Below are positions 9,028-15,739 of a DNA stretch of 19,555 nucleotides, piece after piece. Below the pieces are notes generated by a model. It was not told where the DNA came from, made no database searches, and was given only the letters and a program-made list of their open reading frames with translations. The stretch comes from JBFMCU01 sp964428225 (lineage in GTDB: Bacteria > Planctomycetota > UBA1135 > GCA-002686595): positions 1-19,555 of the forward strand of contig CAYRXS010000118.1 in the NCBI GenBank assembly GCA_964428225.1, in the 5' to 3' direction. The position numbers and the translations under genes were made by a program. The first letter of the stretch is position 1; the number at the start of each line of letters is the position of its first letter.

Positions 9028-12000
9028 AGAACCGCCTCCTGTTCGCCGCGCTCTCCTTCGCGATCGTGCTGGTCGTCGGCCTGGTCCTGTACCTGCGCGG
9101 CCGCGAGGGCGTGACCGATACGGCCGCTGCTCTCGAAGGATCCGGTGTGGCTTCGAGCGGTGGAGAGCACTCGAGCTTGGAGACGCCGGCAACCGATGCG
9201 CGACGCGGGGACGCGGAAGGAGAACGCGTCACGGAGAGGGTCGACGCCTTGCTCGCCGAGGGGGGGCGGCTCGTGACGGGACGGGTCGTGCTCCCGGCGG
9301 GCGTTCCCGCCGACGAGCACATCGAGGTCGTGATGATGATCCGTGCGCGCGAGCAGGGCTGGCCACCGGAGTACGCCGGGCCCTCCGAGGTCGTGGTCGC
9401 ACGGTCGACGCCCGACGCGACCGGTGCCTTCGGCCTGCCCCTTCCCGACGGACTGGAGTATCCCTGGCTCCTCCTCGAGGCGTGCTACGTCTACCTCGCC
9501 GAGCCGTTCGATCTCGAGGACCTCGACCTCCCCGTCCTCCTCGAGCCCCGGCTCGGGGGAGCGCTCCGCTTCCGCTTTCGGCCCCCGCCCGAGACACGCC
9601 TCGATCCGCAGGCGCTCGTAGGGCGGGAGGTGCTCCTCGAGTGCGATCACATGTCGTACCGGAACCTCGGCTACGAGCCCGAGGACCGGACGCTCGCCCT
9701 CGACGAGGATCTGGAGGCCATCGCCGGAGGGCTCCCCCCGGGGAATCTGAGCTCGCTTCGCGGCTCGCTCGCTCCCTACGTCTTCTACGAGCGGGTGGAG
9801 CTGGGCGTCGCCGCGGGCGAGATATGGACCCTGGAGATCCCCCTCATCGACGGGAACACGATCGCCGGTCGCGTGATCGGCGAGGACGGACGGGGGATTC
9901 CGCGAGCGGACGTCTACACGTACACGACGATCGGACCGGAGGAGACAACGTTCTCCGCGGACGTCGAGACCGGCGAGGACGGCACCTTCCGCCTCGAGGG
10001 ACTGCACCCGGGACCGACGGAGCTCCACGCCAGGAAGGAGGGCTACCTCACCGTGGACGTATCCGAGGCGGAGATCGGGTTCAGGGAGGGGAACGGCCCC
10101 ACGGAGGTCCTCGACCTCGAGATCGTCCTGTCGCTCGGACGGTCGATCGAGGGGAACGTCCGGCTTGCCGACGGGCGGCCGGTGCGCGAGACTGAGGTCC
10201 TCGCCACCCCTTCGAGCCGACGCGAGGGGAGCCCCTCTCCCGAGGCCGACGTGCGGACCGACGAGCAGGGCCGGTTCCTGCTGACGGGTCTCGAGGAAGG
10301 GCCCTACGACGTCCACGTCCACACCCGCTTGGACGAGATGGTCGGCGACGACGGAAAGGAGATCGTCTTCGGCTGGGGACACTCGCGGGAGTTCGGATGG
10401 ACGGCGGAGCAGCTCGACGTTCCCGGCGGAGCCCGAGGGATCGAGCTCGTCCTGCAACCGCCTCCCGGCCTGGAGGGAATCGTGGTCGACGAATCGGGAG
10501 CGCCGGTCACGCGGTTCGAGGTGCTCGTGATCCGGGATCGAGGGCAGCCCCTCGCCGATCCGGAGCGCCTCGATCCCGATCTGTCGATGCAGTTCACCAG
10601 CGAGGACGGCACGTTCCGCTGCGAGGACGTCATCGCCGGGGCGTGGGTGGTCCTCGTGCGCACCGACGACTCCCGCTCCTCGCCGCCCCGGCGCGTGGTG
10701 CTTCCCGGGGACGCCGAGCCCCTCCGGTTCGTCCTGCCCTGCTTCCCGGTCGTCTCGGGAGTCGTCGTGGATCCCGAGGGTCGGCCCGTGGCCTACGCGG
10801 AGGTGAACGCGTTCTCCGATTCTCGCCCGAAGTCCTGGTGGGAGAAGGAGTCCCGGGACTTGACGAGCTCGGAGGGAGTCTTCCACTTCGACGACCTCCC
10901 GCCGGGTCGGTTCGTCCTCTCCGCGAGGACCGAGGGCTTCGCGTCGAGCGAACCGGTTCGCGTCGATTCGACCTCGGACGACGGCAATCGTCCCGTGATC
11001 CTCCGGCTCACCCGCGGCGGATACCTGGACGTCGAGGTCCTCGACGAGGAGGGGAAGCCCGCCTATGCCTATGTGGAAGTGCGCAAGAACGCGGCGGATC
11101 CCTGGTGGAACAACGGCGAGACCGACGAGAACGGTCGGGTCGAGCTCGGCCCTCTCGCGGCCGGGGAGCGTTCGCTCGTTGCCGGGCTGCGCGGCCACGA
11201 CGGCCGCGGTCTCCAGGGTCGGGCCACGGTGGTCGAGGGCGAGACGAGGCGCGTCACCCTTCGCCCCACGGAGCCCTCCACCCTCCTCGTGCGCGGGATC
11301 GTGACCTCGGGCGGTGAGCCCGTCGCGGGCGGGTGGGTGAGTGGGGTTCCGGGAGGGGACTGGAACCGGAGCAGCCGTGCCGACTGCGGCGTCGACGGCC
11401 GTTTCGAGCTCCTCCTCGAGGCGGGCGGATGGACCGTGTTCCATGTCCACGGAGGGGGACGGGGGCGAACGACGCGGTTCGAGGAGGAGCTGCCGGCTCG
11501 CGGCGAGGCGGAGCTCGCCTTCGACCTGCCCTCGGGCGGCATGTGCGGCCGGCTCGTCCGGGAGGACGGCGGCCCGCCGCCGCGGTGCGAAGTCCTGGTG
11601 GAGCGCCGCCGGGGGGGATCTCAGGCCTGGGCCGGGCCCGATCTCGTCCGGGTCTACCCGTGGAAGAACGGGGACTGGCGCTGCGAGAACCTCCCTCCCG
11701 GCCAGTACCGGGTGAGCGCGGTGGTCGACAGGACGGGACGTTTCGACCGCGACTACGAGCCGTTCGCCCTCCGGGAGCAACGGGACGTGGTCGTGCAGGA
11801 GGGAAGGATCACGGAGGGCGTCGATCTGGTGCTCGTCCGAGGGGGAACCGTCGAGGGAAGGGTCCTGGATCCCCACGATCGACGCGTGGGTCAGGCCGTC
11901 GTGTACGCTCTCGACGCCGACGGATCCCCCCTCTTCCGCAGGGGTCGGGCGGTCGCGCTCGAGGGGTGGTACTCCCTCGGCGACCTGCCCCCGGGCCTGG

Positions 12001-12368
12001 TTTTCCTCGAGGTCGCCGGCGACGGCCTCGCCACGCCCGAGCCCCAGGCGGTCCTCGTCGAGACCGGCCGCGTCGTGGAGCAGGACCTGCGACTCGTGGC
12101 TGCGACCCTGCTCACGATCCGGCTCGAGGGAGTCGATGCGGGCGAGACCGACGTCGTCCTCGGTCTGCGCGACGCCGCCGGCCGCGAGCACGTTCGGCCC
12201 CGCGAGGCCTACCTCGACCCGCGCGAGGATCTCTCGCGCGACTTCGGTCCCCTTCCTCCCGGCGAGTGGCACGCCGAGGCGCGCCTCCCCGACGGCCGCA
12301 CTGTGAAGGAGGACTTCACCCTCACCGGGGAGAAGGAGCGCACGATTCTCCTGGAGCTCTCGAAGTGA
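9024..12368 (+). CDS. Membrane-anchored ten-module carboxypeptidase-regulatory-like protein, array copy 4
   Basis: This is a 1114-aa protein. The N-terminus MKNRLLFAAL leads into one hydrophobic segment ending LYLRGRE, then a Ser/Glu/Ala linker to about residue 80. Modules begin near residues 84, 280, 375, 483, 577, 668, 756, 840, 943 and 1030. Recognisable openings are LEGIVVDESGAPVTRFEV and VSGVVVDPEGRPVAYAEV. Copy 4 is the cysteine-richest member with eight cysteines, against two in copy 2. Extra cysteines lie in the head (LLEACYVYL, LLECDHMSY) and in modules 4, 5, 7 and 8. The shared cysteine is C887 in GDWRCENLPPG. The segment between modules 6 and 7 reads TLRPTEPS where the other copies have (T/I)LGG. 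The start overlaps the upstream stop as ATGA. No catalytic motif and no C-terminal anchoring signal are seen. Function unknown; inferred to project from the membrane as a beta-sandwich rod. Confidence 0.91.
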   Translation: MKNRLLFAALSFAIVLVVGLVLYLRGREGVTDTAAALEGSGVASSGGEHSSLETPATDARRGDAEGERVTERVDALLAEGGRLVTGRVVLPAGVPADEHIEVVMMIRAREQGWPPEYAGPSEVVVARSTPDATGAFGLPLPDGLEYPWLLLEACYVYLAEPFDLEDLDLPVLLEPRLGGALRFRFRPPPETRLDPQALVGREVLLECDHMSYRNLGYEPEDRTLALDEDLEAIAGGLPPGNLSSLRGSLAPYVFYERVELGVAAGEIWTLEIPLIDGNTIAGRVIGEDGRGIPRADVYTYTTIGPEETTFSADVETGEDGTFRLEGLHPGPTELHARKEGYLTVDVSEAEIGFREGNGPTEVLDLEIVLSLGRSIEGNVRLADGRPVRETEVLATPSSRREGSPSPEADVRTDEQGRFLLTGLEEGPYDVHVHTRLDEMVGDDGKEIVFGWGHSREFGWTAEQLDVPGGARGIELVLQPPPGLEGIVVDESGAPVTRFEVLVIRDRGQPLADPERLDPDLSMQFTSEDGTFRCEDVIAGAWVVLVRTDDSRSSPPRRVVLPGDAEPLRFVLPCFPVVSGVVVDPEGRPVAYAEVNAFSDSRPKSWWEKESRDLTSSEGVFHFDDLPPGRFVLSARTEGFASSEPVRVDSTSDDGNRPVILRLTRGGYLDVEVLDEEGKPAYAYVEVRKNAADPWWNNGETDENGRVELGPLAAGERSLVAGLRGHDGRGLQGRATVVEGETRRVTLRPTEPSTLLVRGIVTSGGEPVAGGWVSGVPGGDWNRSSRADCGVDGRFELLLEAGGWTVFHVHGGGRGRTTRFEEELPARGEAELAFDLPSGGMCGRLVREDGGPPPRCEVLVERRRGGSQAWAGPDLVRVYPWKNGDWRCENLPPGQYRVSAVVDRTGRFDRDYEPFALREQRDVVVQEGRITEGVDLVLVRGGTVEGRVLDPHDRRVGQAVVYALDADGSPLFRRGRAVALEGWYSLGDLPPGLVFLEVAGDGLATPEPQAVLVETGRVVEQDLRLVAATLLTIRLEGVDAGETDVVLGLRDAAGREHVRPREAYLDPREDLSRDFGPLPPGEWHAEARLPDGRTVKEDFTLTGEKERTILLELSK
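10439..10493 (+). repeat. Island of high DNA identity, module 4 of copy 4 (partner 3778-3832)
   Basis: This is the counterpart of the copy 2 island, with five mismatches in 55 bases. Similarity falls off on both sides, unlike a recent whole-gene duplication. Confidence 0.6.
12353..12356 (+). promoter_or_regulatory. Putative ribosome binding site of array copy 5
   Basis: GGAG lies eight bases before the GTG at 12365 and supports that start. It lies inside the last codons of copy 4 (LEL), where Leu-Glu coding constrains the sequence, so it could be coincidental. Confidence 0.4.
12365..12368 (+). promoter_or_regulatory. GTGA stop/start overlap (copies 4 and 5)
   Basis: This is the only junction with a GTG start. 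It is also the only one with a reasonable ribosome binding site just upstream (GGAG at 12353), which may compensate for the weaker start codon. Confidence 0.65.
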
Positions 12369-15300
12369 AGAACCGCGGTCTCCTCGTCGCGCTCTCGGCC
12401 GTCGTCGTCCTCGTCGGGGCCGTCGCCCTCTACGTGCAGAGCCGAACCGGGGCGGGCGAAGCCGTCGTGACCCCGACGGACGACGATCGTCCCGCACCCG
12501 GGGAGGCACGGGTCGAGCTCCCGGAGCCGGGGACGAGGGAGACCGCCGAGGATGCTGGATCGGCACGTTCCGCCGAAACGGAGGACACCGCCCGCGGCGT
12601 GGCGGGGATTCCCGTGACGGGCCGAGTCGTGCTTCCCGAAGGGATGCCCGTCGACGACGTGCCGGAGGTCGTGCTGCAGGTGCGGTCCTCCGAGACCAAG
12701 AGGTGGTCGCTCTGGCTCGAGCGGAAGGGCCTCCTTGCGGAGGTCGACCGGGTCGTGGTTTCCGCCGACGGTTCCTTCTCCGTGCTCGCGCCGATGGGCA
12801 CCGAGCCGGAATTCGCGCGAGTCCTCCTCGACGCTCTCACGCTGCACCTCTCCCGGCCGTACGTCATCGAGGACTTCGGCGAGACGATCGTCCTGAAGCC
12901 GACGCTGCGGGCGTGCGCTCGCTTCCAGCTCCGTCCCGAGGCGGGAGGTCGGTTCGATCCCCGGTGCCTCGTGGATCGTACAACGACCATCGATCTCTTC
13001 ACTACCGATCCCTTTTCCGGCACCAGCTCCGCGCGCGGGCTACGAGTCGACGAGAATCTCGAGATCGTCGCGCGGCGACTCCAATGCGGCCAGTCTTACG
13101 GACTCCGCCTGGAGCTGCCTCCCTACGCTCCCGCCTTCGCGGGAAGTCCCGCCCTGGCGCCAGGGGAGATCCGGACCGTGGACGTCGTGCTGCGCGAGGG
13201 GATCTCGGTCGGGGGACGGATCGTCGACGAGGACGGCCGATCGGTCGACCGGGCGCGGCTTCGCATCCACTCCGAGATCGTGGGGGACGACGGCGCGACG
13301 CGCGATACCCACCAGTACGTTACGTCCGAGGAGGGGTCGTTCCTCCTCGAGGGCGGCCACGCGGGATTGACGAGGATCGAGGTCCTCTCGAACGACTTCC
13401 TGCCCCGCGAGATTCCCCGCTCCACCCTGGGGGCCGGACCGGATTTCCTCGATCTCGAGATCGTCCTTTCCCGGGGAGGCTCGATCGACGGCGTCCTCCG
13501 GGTTCCCGACGGCCGCCCCGTCTCCGACTCCCACGTCTCCTGCACCTCCGTCGATGAGAACGGGAAGATCCTGCCCGGCAGTCGACACGTTGCGACGGAC
13601 GAGTCCGGCCGATTCGCGATCACGGGTCTCGACGTTCGGCGTCACCACCTGCACACCATGGTCCGGCTGGACGCGGAGGCGCTCGAGGCGAACGACGACG
13701 TCGTGCAGCCGACGGACGAGCGCCCGGGTTGGGAACGCCTGGACTGGATCTTTTGGCACGCCAGCCGAACGGATGTGCCCACGGGCACGAGCGGGATCGA
13801 GCTCATCCTCGCCGGGCCCCCCGGCCTGGAGGGCATCGTCGTCGACGACGACGGGGATCCCGTCACCGACTTCACGGTACACGCGAAACTGGACCGGGGC
13901 CGGCCGGGGGCCTTCCCCGAGTGGGCGGCTTCGAGAGAGCAATCGGAGACTTTCTCGCCCTCCGACGGCCGGTTCTCCTGGCCCGAGCTCCCCGCGGGCA
14001 ACTGGTACGTCTCCGTGGAGGCCGAGGGATTCCCGAGCATGCACCCGCTGCGCATCGAGCTGCCGGGGACGGAGGACCCGCTCCGCATCGTCCTTCGCCG
14101 CGTCGCCGCCATCGAGGGAGTGGTCCTCGATCCCGATGGAGAGCCCGTGCACCGCGCCCAAGTGACGGCGACCCAGCGGAGCGCCCGGGCGTGGCGGAGC
14201 GACACCACATCCGTGGCCCGCACCGATCGGGAGGGTCGCTTCCGCATCGAAGGCATCGAGGCCGAGCGGGTGGGGCTCCTGGCCACCAAGGGGGGCTTCG
14301 CTCCGAACGCGAAGCACTTCCTGGACGTCCTGCCCCACGAGACGGTCGACGGCGTGGTGCTGCGGCTCCAGCGCGGGGGAGCTCTCTCGATCGACGTGGT
14401 CGACGAGGCGGGGAATCCGGCCCGCCACGCCGAGGTCTGGCTCGACGGCCGCGCGCAGGATTCGTGGCGCAAGCGCACCACGGACGAAGAAGGACATCTC
14501 GCGATCCGTCGGCTGGCTCCCGGGGAATATCGGGTCTCCGCCAGAATCGCACCGGGTCCGCCGCACATCTGGCGCACGCCCGTCACTGTCCGCGACGGCG
14601 AGACGACCGAGGTGACGCTCGGGGGACCGAAGCGCATCGCGGTCACCGTGCACGGCCGCGTCACGGCCGCCGGGCGGCCGATGGGGGACATCGCGGTGGT
14701 CGCCTGGCCGCAGGCGGTCGAGGGGGAGAGCGGCTGGGACACTACCGGACCCGAAGGACGCTTCACCATCGAGCTCACCGCAGGCGGCGCGACCCGCTTC
14801 CACGTCTATCCCCGCGACCAGGGGTACGGGGGACACTGGTACGAGGAAGAGCTGCCCGCCTCCGGGGAAGCCGAGGTCGTCTTCGAGGTCCCCGCAGGAG
14901 GAATCCGCGGCCGGGTCACCCGGGAGGGAGGCAAGCGCCTGCCGTCCTTCCTCCACGTCTTCGTCGAGCCGCAGAGCGAGGGCGGCGTCTCTTGGACCGG
15001 GGGCGAGCGCCACGAGGCGCGCGTGGCCGACGATGGCCGCTGGAGCTGCCTCCTGCTCGCCCCCGGTCGCTACCGCGTCCGCGCCGGAGAGCTGCCGACC
15101 CGCGTCGAAGGCTCGCCGTCGGCGGCTCCCGCCCTGCGCACGGACGTCCTCGTCCGCGAGGGGGAGATCACCGAGGGGATCGACCTCGTGCTCGGCCGCT
15201 CCGGCATCGTCCGGGGAACGGTGCGCGATGTGGAGGGGAGCGGCGTCTCCGACGCGTGGCTCTACGTTCGCGACGAGGCGGGCCGGGCCCTGCACCACAA

Positions 15301-15739
15301 GGGCCACGGCGTCGATCTCGGCGGTCGCTTCTCCATCAGCGGGCTGCCGCTGGGCCCCGTCCTCGTCGAGGCCGTCGGGCGGGACCGCGCCACCACCGCT
15401 CCGCGCGCGGTCGAGGTGAGGGCGGGCGAGGTCGTGACGCTCGATCTGGAGCTCGGCCCCGCTACGATCGTCACCCTCGATCTCGGGCGCCACCCCCTCG
15501 ACCAGAGCGGCTTCGTCGTGAGCCTGCGCGATGCCGAGGGGCGGGAGTACGCCGGAACCCTCGCGTGGCGAGCTCCCCGCATTGGGGCCGAGCCCCTGAC
15601 GACGCGCCGCTTCGGACCTCTTCCGCCGGGAAGGTGGATTGCCGAGGGGCGTCTGAGCGACGGGGGGACGGCGAGAGTATCCTTCGAGCTCTCCGGTGAG
15701 AGCGAGCGCACCGTGATCCTGCCCTTCCCCCGACCATGA
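12365..15739 (+). CDS. Membrane-anchored ten-module carboxypeptidase-regulatory-like protein, array copy 5 (GTG start)
   Basis: This is a 1124-aa protein, the longest complete copy. It begins with GTG, read as MKNRGLLVAL, followed by a hydrophobic segment to about residue 25 and a Pro/Glu/Asp linker. GTG is preferred because it restores the MKNR start of the sister proteins, overlaps the previous TGA as GTGA, and has a GGAG eight bases upstream. Modules begin near residues 84 (VTGRVVLPEGMPVDD), 282, 374, 489, 583, 675, 762, 847, 949 and 1035. The head lacks the LDARYVYL sequence of copy 2 and has LDALTLHL instead. Module 3 carries a longer, more divergent loop with Trp-rich sequence (RPGWERLDWIFWHAS). 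Module 10 opens with a divergent LGRHPLDQSG loop but keeps LRDAEG, FGPLPPGRW and ERTVIL. The shared cysteine is C895. This is the last array copy before the propeller gene. Function unknown. Confidence 0.91.
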   Translation: MKNRGLLVALSAVVVLVGAVALYVQSRTGAGEAVVTPTDDDRPAPGEARVELPEPGTRETAEDAGSARSAETEDTARGVAGIPVTGRVVLPEGMPVDDVPEVVLQVRSSETKRWSLWLERKGLLAEVDRVVVSADGSFSVLAPMGTEPEFARVLLDALTLHLSRPYVIEDFGETIVLKPTLRACARFQLRPEAGGRFDPRCLVDRTTTIDLFTTDPFSGTSSARGLRVDENLEIVARRLQCGQSYGLRLELPPYAPAFAGSPALAPGEIRTVDVVLREGISVGGRIVDEDGRSVDRARLRIHSEIVGDDGATRDTHQYVTSEEGSFLLEGGHAGLTRIEVLSNDFLPREIPRSTLGAGPDFLDLEIVLSRGGSIDGVLRVPDGRPVSDSHVSCTSVDENGKILPGSRHVATDESGRFAITGLDVRRHHLHTMVRLDAEALEANDDVVQPTDERPGWERLDWIFWHASRTDVPTGTSGIELILAGPPGLEGIVVDDDGDPVTDFTVHAKLDRGRPGAFPEWAASREQSETFSPSDGRFSWPELPAGNWYVSVEAEGFPSMHPLRIELPGTEDPLRIVLRRVAAIEGVVLDPDGEPVHRAQVTATQRSARAWRSDTTSVARTDREGRFRIEGIEAERVGLLATKGGFAPNAKHFLDVLPHETVDGVVLRLQRGGALSIDVVDEAGNPARHAEVWLDGRAQDSWRKRTTDEEGHLAIRRLAPGEYRVSARIAPGPPHIWRTPVTVRDGETTEVTLGGPKRIAVTVHGRVTAAGRPMGDIAVVAWPQAVEGESGWDTTGPEGRFTIELTAGGATRFHVYPRDQGYGGHWYEEELPASGEAEVVFEVPAGGIRGRVTREGGKRLPSFLHVFVEPQSEGGVSWTGGERHEARVADDGRWSCLLLAPGRYRVRAGELPTRVEGSPSAAPALRTDVLVREGEITEGIDLVLGRSGIVRGTVRDVEGSGVSDAWLYVRDEAGRALHHKGHGVDLGGRFSISGLPLGPVLVEAVGRDRATTAPRAVEVRAGEVVTLDLELGPATIVTLDLGRHPLDQSGFVVSLRDAEGREYAGTLAWRAPRIGAEPLTTRRFGPLPPGRWIAEGRLSDGGTARVSFELSGESERTVILPFPRP
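15736..15739 (+). promoter_or_regulatory. ATGA stop/start overlap (copy 5 and FG-GAP gene)
   Basis: The four-base overlap continues from the array into an unrelated gene. The 25 bases before the ATG are pyrimidine-rich with no Shine-Dalgarno, so expression of the propeller probably depends on translation of copy 5. This is the best evidence that the two protein types belong to one operon. Confidence 0.7.

Larger units (their letters stand above)
1..15739 (+). repeat. Tandem array of five paralogous ~3.3-kb genes
   Basis: Start-to-start spacing of the units is 3338, 3305, 3341 and 3371 bases, and every unit boundary coincides with a four-base stop/start overlap. The protein order is identical in all copies: anchor, linker, head with module 1, then modules 2 to 10. 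Module n of one copy resembles module n of the others more than its own neighbours. The ten-module gene therefore existed before the gene was duplicated. DNA similarity has decayed to short islands, so the duplications are old. The left edge of the array is outside the window, so the true copy number is at least five. Confidence 0.9.

Noticed and set aside
6478..9192. Minus-strand open frame of about 900 codons opposite copy 3
   Set aside because: Same artefact. The composition is Arg/Gly/Asp/Pro-rich and shows no module, signal or motif. The plus-strand frame carries the conserved modules.
8340..12566. Very long minus-strand open frame (over 1400 codons) spanning copies 3, 4 and 5
   Set aside because: It crosses three well-supported plus-strand genes and its translation has no family motifs. 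Long antisense frames are expected in GC-rich genes because stop codons are rare in the mirrored frames.
1..15739. Zinc carboxypeptidase activity suggested by the domain name
   Set aside because: Only the non-catalytic regulatory-like beta-sandwich modules are present. No peptidase domain or zinc-ligand motif is visible in any copy.
1..15739. TonB-dependent receptor or other outer-membrane barrel, which often carries this module
   Set aside because: There is no plug domain, barrel-strand pattern or terminal aromatic strand. The proteins consist of modules up to their last residues.
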